From: Gorsachius magnificus
Lineage: Eukaryota > Chordata > Aves > Pelecaniformes > Ardeidae
Direction of reading: 5' to 3'
Assembly (NCBI GenBank): GCA_034008185.1
Contig: CM067084.1
Coordinates: 10,869,385 to 10,933,384, forward strand
DNA length: 64,000 nucleotides
Shown: positions 21,101-36,100 of the stretch, one piece after another
Position numbering within the stretch: the first letter of the stretch is position 1
Layout of the letters: every line of letters starts with the position of its first letter
The notes under the pieces: generated by a model
Seen by the model: only the letters and a program-made list of their open reading frames with translations
Told to the model about the DNA's origin: nothing
Database searches by the model: none
Translations under genes and position numbers: made by a program

Positions 21101-24100
21101 ATCTAAATCTTTCATTTCAGTCTTTGATAGCTACTACCACTACGGAATTTAGAACTCTACAATTTGTATGCCTTGCCTGATGATCTTCATCTGATTCCTT
21201 AATCGTATCTGCTGTTCACGTTTGCATTCTTCAACAGTTCACTGATCAGTGATTTATTTTCAGACTTCTGCATGCCAATTATCAATGCAAGGTTCTAATC
21301 GAAACTGGACCTAGCATTGTATATTATTTAATTTAAAATTAAAAAGTCATTATAAAGTGAGATTAATCTGAGATAAAAAGTTTTTTTTTTCTTTCTTCAT
21401 ATTTTTTCTAAGTGACTGCCTTTAATACTCAAGCACTTGTTGATAGCTCAGATTCTTGCTTGCTGAAGGGATTGTTTTGTGCAGTGTGAGATACCACAAA
21501 AATAGTACTAATATAAGTCAAATTATGGTTGAAAACAGTGGTAGAATTCTTAATACTAATCCTCACATTGGAGATCAAGCTAATCCAGTTCTTTACAGTG
21601 TTGGCTGGTGAATGAGCTACATTACATGAATCTTATTACAGCTGTTCCAAATTTTTTCCCATTTCTCTTGCAAGTAGTGTCATTTTTTGTAATTCTAATG
21701 CTATGCTTGTCAATGCAATGTTTATAACAGATTTAGTTCAGTTTTGACATACACCTATTCTAAGACACTCAGTTCTCTTTATAAATACAAGAAAAACATA
21801 TTTCTTTACTGTTCTGCTTTTCTCTGCGATGTTGAACATCAACTTGGAGGTGCTGGTATTTGTTTTACTCTATGCCTATGATTTCATACACCGTTCCTCG
21901 CAAAACAAGTATAATCCAGCGACTTAGTGACTCACAGTCAGGAAATATTCTTTTGGAAGGCCGATCTGAAGGTAGTCAATGGAAGCATAGCTTGTCATTT
22001 GAAATCTTAATAGCATTAAAGGATTTGTAAGCAAACAGTTCCGTGCTGGCAGGGACAAGTGTTTGCTTATGTAGGGGAAGCATTAACAATTTTGTCAATA
22101 GTATCCACAGCCATGTCACATCAGACTACAGCTATCTTTGTACCGCTAATTACAGTAATTTATTATAGGGTTCTGTCCCATTACTTGGATGACTTGATGA
22201 TAGTAAGGACTGCTGCAGTAGCAATGAAAACTATCTCTGAAAGAACGATGTAACGATTGATTAAATAAGCCATCCTGATCACTTGAAAGCTGGATTCCTA
22301 CTTTGTAAGATCTGCTTTTAATATCAATAGGCTCTATCTATATACTAATGTATGCACAGATAGTTCCTTTATAGGACTCATTAATATTTCATTTTCATAA
22401 ATGAAATCTGCAACTCTTCAATCAGGACATTGCATTTCTTTGGTCAGAGATACATTTATGTAGAAACAATTCCTTCATGTTCTTAAGCAAGCATTTTCAA
22501 CAGGTGAACCACAGACATCAACCTACAAGTGGAATTGAACCGTATTTGAACAGGTTCTAAACAGTGAGATCTGCAAGTGATTTTGTGAGACAGAACCACC
22601 AATACCCTTCTTCTTATATTTTTGTGTGTGTGTGACATTCTGGCATTCAGTTACGCTTATTAAATGGTGTCTTTGACTTCTGAAGACTGGACAATCAGAT
22701 TTTTTGTTTGTTGAGGAGATGAAGGTAGTGAAGAAGTTCTTACAACATTTCTCTTTCCACTCCTCTCTTTTTTCGGCATAATCTTTCTTATCTGTCAGCA
22801 GCTGTTCATGATGCTGAAGCTTATATCTGCAGTTTCTTTTTCTCTCATGCTTGCAGGCATGGATCTCTTCTCCAATTGCACGGAGGAATGTAAAGCACTG
22901 GGCCACTCAGATCGGTGCTGGATGCCTTCCTTTGTTCCATCTGATGGACGCCAAGCTGCAGATTACCGCAGCAATCTGCATGTACCTGGCATGGACTCCG
23001 TTCCAGACACTGAAGTGTTTGAAACACCAGAAGCCCAGCCGGGGGCAGAAAGGTCCTTCTCCACCTTCGGCAAAGAGAAGGCCCTTCACAACACTCTGGA
23101 GAGGAAGGAGTTGGATGGACTGCTGTCTAATACACGAGCGCCTTACAAACCACCATATTTGAGTAAGTACTATTCAAAAAGCTGTATGAAAGTGTTCCCT
23201 TTGCGGGAATAAAAATTAGCTCTTTCTGCTATTCACAGTAGGAATAATACAGACACAATTTTAGGAGCAGTGGGGAAAAATGGCTTCTCTTGGATTCAGG
23301 CACAACTGAGGAGGGCATTGTTCAGTGCTTAAAAAAAAAAAAAAAGAAAACCTTGATTGTTTTTAGTATGACATGATTGTCAACAACAAAAGTATCAGCT
23401 GATTAGTGGGGGAGTTGCTCAATTTTGTTTTCTGATGCTGGATTATTTTCAAAGTTTTCTTGGATAGATGGTTTAAACATTGACATTGCCAGGCTAACAT
23501 TTTTTAAGACTAAAATTAAGTCGACAAAACTATCCTAGGAGCTTCTTTTTATGATTGGGCAGTATCTTGTGAATAAACAGTATGTGTATTATTTCAAAGT
23601 AACTATTTACATAGTTAACATTAAGGGTTTGGAAGGAAGAAGAGGAAACTTTTTGCCTTCAGTCTGATCATCTTTCAGCCTACATAGTATTGACTTTTGT
23701 CAATGCTCCTCCGTGCCTTCTGTCTTGTTCCAAAATCTTGCCTCTTTCTTTAGTCACCTTTTGACTATGGTTGGGTGGCATGAAAGAGCGTGATAGATCT
23801 CAAAAAAGACCTTCATAATTCCTTTTGGAGTCTGAGACAGTTGTAGAACCCTTGAGTAATACTTTGATCTACCACATTAGACATATCTTTTCATTCTATT
23901 TAGCAGCCTTCTGTATTTTATTAGAGACTAATCTGCTTGACTTCAGGAGCTTATGATGTTTATCTCATCCAAATAAGCCAAAGACATTAACATTGCAATA
24001 CCGACCCTCTTTAAAGCAACAAAAGTCTTTTAGGACAGCAGATCGGGGTAAAAAAAAAAAAGAATCTCACTGAATGGTATTAATTTATTTATTTTTATAA

Positions 24101-27100
24101 AGGATTTAGTTGTTCTGAAAGGTGCTGCACTGGCAGTCCTGGTGTGTGAGGATCTTTGCTACAGATCATTCTCAGCACAGACAGCTCAGTTCTCCCTTCT
24201 TAATTGCCTGTCCAGGTATTTCAGTCCTTCAGAGAGGTCTTTCTACCACTTCGCTCTTTAGATTTGATTTACTGAAAGTTTCTAAATTTGGTTACCAATT
24301 CTGATATGTGAAATCCATTCCTAAAAAACCTGTCCTGAGAAATTCAGCTTATTTTGTGTAGGCTAAAGTGTCAGGTATCAATCATCTGGTCATACTCTAA
24401 AGACCAATGTGAAATTTCACTTAACTATGACCTAACGACTCATGACTCTCTCTTTCCCTAACTGGTCTTCCATCATTTACCTCTAAGAAACATTCTTTAG
24501 TACTAAGCTTTAATCTAGCAGTAGTAATTTTATCTTTATCACTTCAGTTATAAATTTGAGTTTTGTGGTCTGATCACTGCAGAGTTCCGATGGAGTATGT
24601 GTATGACAATGATGATGATCATTGGTGACACCACAATGGTAGTTCTGCTCTGTTTTGTTCTAGGCCTGGGAATTTTATTTCAAATAACAATGAAATATTT
24701 ATTTTATTGATAGTTAAATTTTGTTCAGCTAACATAAGTAGTATTGTTGAACAGCGTGTTTACATATAGACATTGGTCTACATTTTACACTTTTCTGGTC
24801 TAGGGGCATAAAAAATCAGAGGTAAAATGTTGGAAGCAAACAATATAAATGAATCCAGATTTAGTTTTGCTTTTTTTCTTTGAAACTCAAAACTAAAACT
24901 GCTACAAAACAAGAGTAATATTTCTCTGGGTTTTTTTCCCTTGTTTAGTATTTTCTTTAGTAAAATTTTAGATTATAATCATATAGGAAATAGCAGGAGC
25001 AAAGAAAAGAAAGTGAGATAGTTGTAGCAATGAGTAAATAATTCATTATTAATAATGTATTCAATGAATAAGGCAAGAGGAATGCATAAGAGGAAGTTGA
25101 TTCAGGAAGGAACTTTAGTTGAGCCACTGGGTAATTGCAGTTGTAAAAAAATTAAATTCAGCTTCTCAACAAAGAAGATCATATCAAAATCAGTTGTCAG
25201 TAGAATGATTTTTTTTAAAAGAAGTGACTAAAATGTATGAAACAGAACCCTCATATTCAGCAAAAACACTGTATAAAAAGGTGCCGCATGTATGAAAATG
25301 GCCATATGAAAAATCAGTAGCGAAGAAGAAAAAGTATATTGCAGAATACAAAAACTTTGAACTACAACGGTCTCTTTAAAAGAAAAGAGAGATTCTTAAG
25401 CAAAATTATCAGAAAAGAGAATAAGTTCTAGCAGGTAAACTTTAGGACAATACTTAGTGGAGATAAGAGTGACTTCTTAGAGCAAACAGCCAAAGGCATG
25501 CAAATAAGCATAGACAATTTTTAAGGTGTCAAGTGTAGTATGCTAGGAGAGAACTGGTGGGTCTCTTGAGCTGCAACTAGGGAGGACAAGGACATTGCAG
25601 AGATTCTAAACTGTTTCTTTGCATTTGTATTTAGCAAAGGAGGGGCGGAAAAAGACAGGCATATTTAGGAAGCCACCCATTGCAGGTAACCATTTCAAAC
25701 AAATGTGCAAGACTGAGTTATGGAAGAGAATACTGTTGAAAAAATGACTAAAGCAAGTAAGAAGTCATCAGTGGGCTACATGTTTCTTCAATTTTCAGTT
25801 TCTAACAAAAGAATATCAGAAGTCATGTTTATGGTTCAAAAAGGTACTAGAAAATCTTTGTACATTAAGAGACCAGTAAGAAATCTTAACATAGGACACA
25901 AAATTGTAACTTGGGGAGGGTTAAGAACAAGGTAGCTGGTATCTGTGCAGGAAAACTGCACAGAAAGATTGTCAATCTATTAGAATTTTGATAGAGTGGG
26001 TGAGAATTAGTCAATATAGTGTATTTGAACTATAAAACCCCTTTAGCATAGTTTCTGTGTAGTAGAAGAAGCTACTAAAGTAAGCAAGTGTTGTCACGGG
26101 GCAAAGCATTACCAGACTCTCCGTGCCTAAGAGAAAAAAATCAAAAGGATACATGGAATATTTTTGCAGAAGCAGAGTTCCCCAAGTGTCTATGCAGAGA
26201 TCCATTGAGTTTAAAAAATTAATTATCTAGAAATGGAAACAAGAAAAAGGGGGTGGTATTTGCAGATGACATAAAATGGGTTAGGTCAATCGAGTCTCTA
26301 ACAGATTACATATGCCCACATTGTGCAATGAAGCATGGTCCAGAAAACCCAGTCTGCTTCTGACCTAGCTCACTCTGGAATTGAAAGCCTCAGAGCAGCA
26401 TCAGCATGGTGGAAAAGCTGAGCGAACTTGCTCGCTTAAGCTGTGCCATTAGCGCAATAGCTGCAAATGTAAACTGGTAGCTCGACGTGGAGCTTTCACT
26501 GTGCCATATGAGTGTATCTGCTCAAGTTTGTGTCTGCTTGGTGATCCCCACACTGTGTTCCAATGAGCACATTCAGTGCAGAACCTTAGAAAAGCCAAAT
26601 GAGGAAGGCGGTGTATATTACAATGAGAAATTTGAACTCTTCTTGAGAAAAAAAGACGATGGGATAATTCCCTGAAAAGTGTCCCCCAATGTACAAAGCC
26701 AGCAAGAAGGAAATAAAATTCCAGGTTGTAAAAAGGAATTGAATTGAAAAGACACTAAAAAAGTATTGCAAAACCCTTACACAAAACATAGTGATATGTT
26801 GCTCTAGCCAGTCTATTCATTCCATAGAAATACATAGCATAACAGCAAAAATACTGAAAATATTTCCATGCAAAGTCATATCAAAAGCTTAGTACTAATT
26901 AATTTAGACAAGCCATGATAGGGACATGAAGTAAACAGGAGGCTGCGTGAAAACAGAGAAGGTAAGCTGGGCACTTTCGTTTGCCATTCTCAGTTACAAG
27001 AGAGCAGCAAGGCAGCAAAACAATTGAAGGGCAACCAGGTCGTGAACTGATAAGATCATACACATTTGATAAAATGATACACATTTGAGACAAATAATAC

Positions 27101-30100
27101 AGCAATCTGTCGAACTTACGGTCATGGGGTATGATTGAAACCAAAGGCTTAATAGTGGGGATTTGGGCGTTTGCTCCTTTGTTGTTTGAGGTTTAGGCCA
27201 TTGCATGGATAAATGAAAGCAGCAGCAGCTATATTACAAATTATAATGTAGAAAAAGTTATTAATCCTCAGGCTTGAAAAGGTTTCTTTATGTCCCATTA
27301 TGAAATTTTCGTTTCACTGGTCGAAGCCATTGGACTTCTTCATACACCAATTTCCACATAAACATACATATTCTGTGTATTATTCTGAGTGGAATACACC
27401 AAAAGTAGAACTCCTTGTACTCAAATAATACATTTTAAAGAATATATTTTTTACATATGTTTTAAGTATTTATTATGAATACAAGTTATAAAATTGTTAT
27501 AGGATCAATAAATTGTAGGGGTTTTGAAAACAGTTTTCTTATAGAGTGACTCCAGGATTCTTCTAACTTGCATATTCCTTTTACTGTGTAATTTACATTT
27601 ATTTCCTCTTATTCATCCGTGTGATTTGAACACTGGCTTTCTGCAAACAGTTAAGAAATTTTCATAACGACTTGAATGTTCATAAAACATGAAAGATTCT
27701 GAACTTGACTGGAGGAAATAAAATAAGTGCAGTAACTTTGGTGAGGAAAATAAAATGTAGCTTTTGAACAATTCCTGTATTTTAAAAATATATTCTGACC
27801 ATTTCTATCTAATTATTTATTCAGTGGTGGTTATATTAGCCATTATTTTTATACATATTTTTACTGTAGTGACCAAAAACCTTAATCCAAGACTCAAACT
27901 CTGTTGTACCAGATTCTGTAGGATATCTAGCAGAGACTATCTTCACAATGAATACCTGATCAGTCTGATTCTGATCTATTTCTAATACTTTCATATAGTT
28001 CTGAGGTGGTAACAGTGGGAATAGCACCATTACATCCATCTCAGTAGTGTTTTCAGTCTATAATTGATGATAAGAAGTCACTTTAATATTTTTTTTTCTG
28101 TAATTGAGGATCATTCTAGATGTGCATTTCTTTTATAATACTTTAGAACTTTCCTAAAGTTACTTACTTTATGCATGTAATAGCATTTTTTTCTTCCTAT
28201 TAAGAAGATAGGATTTTTTTAATATATGAACACAGTCAAATATTGCCATAATACCTTAACTTTCTATGTAGAAATGCTTATTTTGCTCTAAAGAAATTAC
28301 TTCAGCATAGCTTAATCTACTTTGGAAGCAGGTTAACATAAACTACATAAAGGCAGAATTTACTCCACAGAATAACAGTGCTTCTACAGGGAGACATTCT
28401 GGAATAATAATTGTGTGCTAAAGTAGCCCCCTAATTAGCTCTGCAATATTTTTTACATACACACAAGCATCTTCACCTTCACTGATGAAACTATATCATT
28501 ATCACAGTAATTATTGCCAACACCATCAACGTATTTTATGTATGAACCAGGATTTTATCATGTTAGGTATGACATATACATAGAGGGAGAACAAAAAAGC
28601 TGGTCTCTTCTCCAAAGAGCTGGCTGTCTAAGCAAGGTGAATTGGAAAGGAAAAAAAATCTCTTTCTTTGGCCAACCATTTTGATTTGTGTGGCATGATT
28701 ACTAAGCATCAACACTACCTTTGATAAATGCATGTAGGTCTAGGCTTGCAGACTCAAATGCTTTGCATGCAACTTGTTTGTATCATCCAAAAAATTCAAA
28801 GGTAAGCTTGTCCTCAAGCTGTGCCTCTGTTTCCTAGCCTGGATAGCCATTAACTCACTCTGCAGTAGAGGTACAATGAAGGTCTGTACACCATCAGGGA
28901 GATTGGGCTTGGGTCTGAGCACAAGTCCCTATGTTTACGTGAAAGTACAGAAGTAGTTTGAGGTTCTCGTTCTACAAAATATTTGTCACTTGCCCAATGT
29001 GACCTATCCAAGTCAAGCTGGTTTACAAATAAAATTAAAAAGCTTTCAAAAGTCTTTGCACAGTTGAATGTTTAGGAATTGGACCATCAATTTATTTCAA
29101 ATCATCTACCACAGAGCTAGCACAAAGAACGGTTTAACTTAGAATCATTATCCATCTCCCTGAATTAGATTAGAACAAATGACCTAGAGGAGAAAAATGT
29201 TCATGTCTTTATACCAGGACAAGAAGTGTCTCATAATCCTTTGATTATTTTTCAAAGGAATAAAAAAAGTGCATGTAAATATTTTTTTGGTATTTGATCT
29301 AGTTAGGATTATAAAGGCCTATTTCTGTATGGCAGGATATGTAACACAACATTTTCTGCTGATGTTTAACAGAAATATATGAAAAGATGTTTTAAGCAAG
29401 AAATCTTTACTGTTTTGGAAAAGTTTCCAAAAAAAAGAAGGAAATTACAATTTTGTACATTTAATAGGACAGAAGAATTTTCTCTGGTTTTTTGTTTAGT
29501 TACAACTCATTTCTGGAAATTATTTGTGTAGTTTTATCACAGCTGTGATTGACAGACATTGCATTACATTTGCATAAACATAAATAACAGCTATTTTGAA
29601 TAGGACACTTGATTAATTTTTAAAAATGAGGACTGTCTACATTTCTGCTTGTAAAATTAGCCTACTTGATTTCTAATACCGATCGGGTAAACTTGTGAGC
29701 TATCTGATCCCTTCATTAATCATTTTTAACTCAATTTGTGATTTTCACATGTACTCGAAGTAGAAATGCACAGAAGTAAAAGCAAACAAATTAGGATCAA
29801 TAACTTGCATGTAGATATTACGGGTCATGGGGTAAGAAGAAAGAAAACACTGTGATGCTGGATTAAAAAAAAAGTTGAAATGCAATTTTTATTGGTATGA
29901 ATAAACAAATACTATGTGCATAATAGGAGAGTTGTTCCTTTGTGAATCGTACAGTTTTGTGCTCAAAAAGCATGTTAAAATTGCATCTTTCAACTTTAAA
30001 TCTGAGAGGCAGAGCTGAATAGCCTGTCACAGACAGTGGAACTGCACTTATGTTCAGGAATTTACGTCTGGGACAGGATACAGCTCTCATTTCTGCACAG

Positions 30101-33100
30101 ATGAGAATGAGTTTGTACACACAAAATTGCTCAAGAAAAATGGAGGCCGAGTTGAAAAGCAAACATCTAATAATGCTAAGAAACCTAACTGAATAGTTTT
30201 CCTTTTCTAAAAAGTCTATTAGAGCATTCCCATTTTTGCTATATCTGAAATACTAAGAGATTTATTCTCTGATACCTCAAGGTTCCCACTTCAGGTACAT
30301 CATCTCTATTAGGTAAATAAAGCTTACAAAAAAAACCCCAAACCCAAAATAATACTTAAACAGGTAACGCTAATTAAAATACAATAAGGGGAGAGCAAAA
30401 CTATGATGTATTTTGACTCAATACTGTAGGTACTCTATGATCTTGAATAAACCACTTACAATGATTCACTGTTCAATGATTATTGCATAACTTCTGAAAG
30501 GTATTTTTATCTCACATTCATGACTGGTTTGCATTCTTCATCTGAATGTATTCCTCTTGCAGCTATCGCTCAAAGGGAAGAACACTTACGGAGTATTACT
30601 GCAATAATAGAAAGGAAATGGATAATTCAGAGAGCAAAATTAGAGAGGGATATATAAATATGCCAAGATAACTTGGCTGTAGCCCAATAAATTATGTTAT
30701 TTTTATCAATCTTTATGAAAATAATGAATATGAGAAAAAGAAATAAGCATTCTTTTAATTTTAAAGCACAGGTATTAGCTGTTATATTTAAATACTATTT
30801 GCTTGAATCTCTTTATGTAATTGTGATCTTGGACAGAATTAACAGTACTCTATACTGTACAAAATACTGATAAAAAGATGTACCTGATATTAGGTTTACA
30901 TGGCATCTTTTATCTTGGATGACCCTGCAGCTTTTTGCGACTACAGTGCAGGAAAATAATTTTAAAAGTTAAAAAAAAACTTGAGTAACTTTTAATTGAA
31001 AGAAAATTATATTTTTACTTTGTCTTAAAAATAGGTTATTTCAACTTTTTCTTTTGCTCTAATAGCTGTAAAGGTCCGTATTTGCCAGTTCTGACTGGAA
31101 CACATTGAAGTCTTGTGTATCTAACTATCCCAGGCTGGTGCTATATTTATTCATTTGCCAATTTTGAGAGTGCTTATTTCTGCCGTGAATATACCATCTG
31201 TGGAGCTTTTTTTTTTTTTTAAGTAATGAAATACCATTTTCTGGATTCCTAGCAGTGGAATATGAAGAAAAAAAAAAAAAAACCAGCAGAGATTGCTTGA
31301 AATGTTAGGAGTAATTTTTGAGATTACTGTGTTATGCTGGTTTAAAATTCCAAAATGCCTCTTGTCCTATAAATTTAAATCCTATGACAAAAGTAATTTA
31401 GCCACTTATGGACATGAGTCTCTGTGGAAAGCAATGAGATGTTTGCAGTTAAAATTTTCAAAGGCACTAAAGTTATTTATTTTTTATAGCAAAATTCTAT
31501 TCATTATGAATAAATGCTATCCCTAAATGTAGAAACCTTCTTATTGTGACAGTGAGGAGCTGGAGAATTCAATGTGGGCCTCATCCTGGGTCTACGCGCA
31601 GAAAACTCTTTTCCCCACTGCTTGCCTCCATCTGAGGAACTCCTTGGCCTGCACTGCAGGGGAAGATATTCTTGCTTCTGGCTCTTTTGCTGCATACAAC
31701 AAATCTGATTTTCTACTGCTTTAATTTTTGAGGGCTTCCCTTCCTTTTTTTTTTTTTCCTTGACCTAAGGAGGAAAAATAGGGAAAGCCGCTTAAAGAAT
31801 GCAACAAATAGCCAGTAAGAGAAGGAACCGCATCTATTTATTGTGTTTGGGCAAGCACACTATAGGGATCGGTGTTGCTATTTATCTGGCAAGCCTGTAA
31901 ACAGCTCTATTTGTACACTTGCCACCGAGAATCCACAGTTTCATGCTAGCAGTAGGATGACTGCTTCTGGGAAGTAGCTGTCAATATATTTAATTTGTTT
32001 TAGAAACATAGTATGGTGAAGTCAGAAGAGTGAAAAATGTATTTGGTACCTTCTTGTAAGACAGGAAGTAGGGGATACAGACAATTAGAATATAATTTTT
32101 AACTTCGATACCTAATAAATTCTTGGAAGAACTAAATACGGTGATAGTAATCAATGTGGATTCACTGAAAATCCACACTCACCTAAAGCAATTGAATTTC
32201 TTTGACAGGATAATGGTCTTTATTGGTTGAAGAAAATATTGTGGACATGGGGAAGCAAATCTTCAGAACTTGCTTCCTAAATTCTGCCTGAAAATTATGT
32301 GCATGTCTGAGTTGCAAGAGTAAATCTGCATTTCTTGCATACAACTGAATCTATTTCATTTGGGTAAATCATGTTATTTTACATGACATTTTCACAGGTT
32401 ATCAGGAGTAATGTGAATTAGAAAGAAAAAAAAATGGATGCAGAGTAGATTCACCAAAGAAGTTACGGGGATGAGAGACTCCTGTTTTAGCAAGTGACCT
32501 GAGTCCTCTGACTCTATCTTTTCAACCTGCAGCATCATGGCTGCATTCAGCACTGGAAAAGGATTCATTATGAAACTGCTTGAATACAACCTTTCTTTAT
32601 TCATAAGGAATTTGATAGATGCTGATACTGTGAATTCATCTTATGTCAGAGTAGAATTCTGTCACTTTGTGACTTTTTTGGTTGCCTATTTGTGCTTTAA
32701 TTTGACATCCATCTATTCTCAATTGGAATTTAGATGACAATTGAATGTAGCTGCACACAGCTGTGGCTATTGATAGGAATTGAGATCTAAAAAAGTTCTT
32801 GCTTACAAATGAGATGAGGTGCAGTAATAATTTTTTTCTGCTCTACTTGAGATAATGTGCTGTGCGCTTTGTACTCGCAATATTCTTTATGTCCAATATG
32901 GCTACGCTGCTTCCAATTAATCAAACAGGATCCTTCCCAGAACTGGAATGTTACGGTCTGTACTCTCGCACTCTCTGGCATGCCTTTAGCCCATATCAAC
33001 TATCTTTGCTCCCTAACAAGTCCCGGGCATTGTGCGGGTGTCAGAACGTGAGCCAGGGACCATTCCTGAAAGCAGGTTGAATATGATCACACTATATGGC

Positions 33101-36100
33101 CCCCATATATTGCTTGATATGGCTGAGAAATTTTGATAATGTGGATATAAATCATTCCATTCTGGTAGTCTTAAGTGACAAAGAATGGTCACGGGAAAAT
33201 TTCATTCATGGGTAGAAACCGAGCCAATATGCCTCTTTGAATAAGAGAAGTTTTGAAAAGATTGTGAGAGATTGATACGATACACTGAAGTACCTTATCT
33301 TGGTAAACTAGGAAGGACTCTTTGAAATCTGAGTGTATGCTGCCCATTGTGCTTTAGAAATGTTCACAAAAAGAGAGGGGACATACCTGCCAGATCCTAA
33401 TGCCACTTGATCCCTGCTAGGAGAGAGGGGTGGCGGAAAAAACAGCATGGCAAAGATAAATTGGATAGAAATACACAGTGTGATGCTGATGTAAGACTGT
33501 AATGCATGTTACCTCCTGTAAGAACAAGTGAATTTAATTATTTCAGGCCAAATCCAGCATGATTAATTTAGGCACCTCTGAAGGCCACCAAATGGTGACT
33601 TATACATGTCTGCTTCTCCCTTGAATCTATAGGGAACTTAGGCACTTAACAGCAATTTAGGAGGAATGGTTCATATCCCTCCTCTTCTCCCCAGGGCACT
33701 GAGAATTTTAAGTCACGTTGTAGCCAGCCTTTAGTCTATTCTGCATTGGTTAACTCTCAAACTGCCATGTTCATTTTCAGCCTTGTCAGCTTGAAGAGAT
33801 GTATATTGTAGATTTCAGAAGAATGCAATCAAATGGTGAATTTTGGGGGGAAAAAAAAGCAAACCAAAACTGCAAGGAGGAAAATTGAGGAGAAGAAATG
33901 ATGGTTGCATACATAAGCAAATTTTATAAAAAAGGAAAGGAATCAAATACTGGTATGACTAACGATAGTACCAAACTTATTAGCTTACAGTGAATTGGGA
34001 AGAATGTGAATTTGCTAGTAGAACATGTATGCAATTAGAAGAAGTTGTTGGAGAATTTGGAAATACTCTTAGGGAATATACTCTATCTGTGCTAAGTTTG
34101 ACATACATCAAGAATAATTAGGAGTTTTTTAATTGGTCTTAATATAGTACATAATTATAAGAACTCTTGCAAAACTAAATATTCCATGATTCTCCAGATA
34201 TAGTGATGTCATGTATTATCTTTCATGTTTTCAGGTAGATAATACAGTCATAATAGTACAGAAAGACAAAAATGCTTTCTTCTGCTCACTGTATCTTGTG
34301 GGCAAACTGTTTTTGGTATTTTTATGGTAGATTGTAGAATATAGCTTAAGCACTTTCTGTGCTGAACTGTAGTAACTAAAAAGCATTGTTTCTGTAGTAA
34401 ATAATGGCAACCAGAAATAAATCAAAACTGACATGTTCTGTGCCACTGGGCTGTTGTTGGCAGTGAAAAAAAAAAAGTCAGCATTTAGAACAGAAAATCA
34501 AATGCACATAAAAATGTCTTATGTGCCACAGAACACTGATGACAAAATCCAGGACCTGATTCAAAAGAAAGTCCTTCTTCATAGTACATTTAAGGTAAAG
34601 CACATGCTGATTAAGGTCAGTGCTTAAACTTAAGCCTGTGCTTGAGGATAGTCCTAAACAGAGAGAAATTTTATCTGGTGCTTGCATGAACTGGGACTTG
34701 GATACTTACTCTTAAGAACGGAATTATTTTTTCTTCCAGAGGATCAGCTGAGTTCAGGTAGAATATAAATCTCAGGGCACTCAATAGCCGCAGAGAAACA
34801 TTATTTCAGTGACTGTCATGATGTGTCAACATTTGTATCAGGTATCCCACTTGCCGTATGAAAATATTTACCAAGGCATGTTCCAAACATCAAAAATATC
34901 TTTTAAGTATGTATTTTCTGATCTTGAAATGAAGCTAATAGAAGTGGCAATATGTGTCAGCCAGAAATTTGCTCAATAAACTTTTTTTTAAAAAAGAGTG
35001 ATGATCTGTTTAAGTTGTCGGTACAGAATTCAACGCTATGTTCAAATTTGAAAAGCGGCAGTTTTGTACTTAAGTGCAAAGGACAAACTTCTTTCCCCCT
35101 TTACATGGAGTAGGTGATACTATTTGTCATGTGCACTAGATTATGGTCAGTGCAGTGTCCACCACTGTCAAATTTTGGCTTGGCTGGGGGTCCCTGTTTC
35201 TTGAACTGTTTAAAATGAATATAGACATGGAAATACATGCACTCAATGCAAGACAAAAGAAAAGGACAATATATGTGGTTACATCATTTGCTTTATACAA
35301 AAGAGAGCGTTTTGGCATAATCGTCTTTGTTCCAGAAGTAAAGATGTATTCTCAAAGGAAGGAAAGTTTTTAATGGTCTGTGGGATTTATTTATTTAGCT
35401 AAAAGCAGGCCTGTTTCCAGAAAAGATTCAGGGCAACAATTACAAACTTTTCCATCTTGGCCTACTTTATTTTTTCACAGCCTGAAGACCTAATGTTCAC
35501 AAATATTATTTTTTGTTTCACATGAAATCTGGGTAATTGTACCCATCAGTCCAAATGCTGTTTGTTTATTTTAGAAACAATATTTATATTTTGGGTTTTG
35601 TAGATGCCAGAAAGAACATTTCAGTCGTATCGAATTCCGTGTCTTTATTAGGGACAAATTCTGCCTTGGTGCAACTTAGCTGTTCACATGCGGGAGCTTC
35701 TGCCTTCCCTATCTTGTCAGACACCAGAAATGGCCAGACAGAATGCGCTCTCATTCTTACCCAGCTCCCTTGGTGGCCCTCAGGAATCTTCAGACATATA
35801 CATAAGCACGTAAACAGTGGCCACCAGAGTCAACTGACTCGCTGACATTAGGGGACAGTTGGCCTTTTTTTTTTTTTTTTTTTTTTAAAGTACAGAAGTA
35901 AGTATGTTCCATCTTCCTTTTTTCAACTATTTGATATACCACGGAGTTAACAAAACCACATTAATTGTGTAAAATGTAACAGGGGCATCTGGAATGCAAG
36001 CTACATTGTCCAAACGTGCTGTACACAGTACCTAGATTCAAAGCACAAAATCTCTTAACTAAAGGCTTGAAAGAAAAGAAAGTTCCCCTTAAACTAATTC

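Noticed and set aside
22808..22858. In-frame ATG before exon 4 giving a signal-peptide-like start (MMLKLISAVSFSLMLAG)
   Set aside because: The hydrophobic residues come from translating the intron 3 polypyrimidine tract, and a canonical acceptor at 22856 joins exon 4 to exon 3 in frame.
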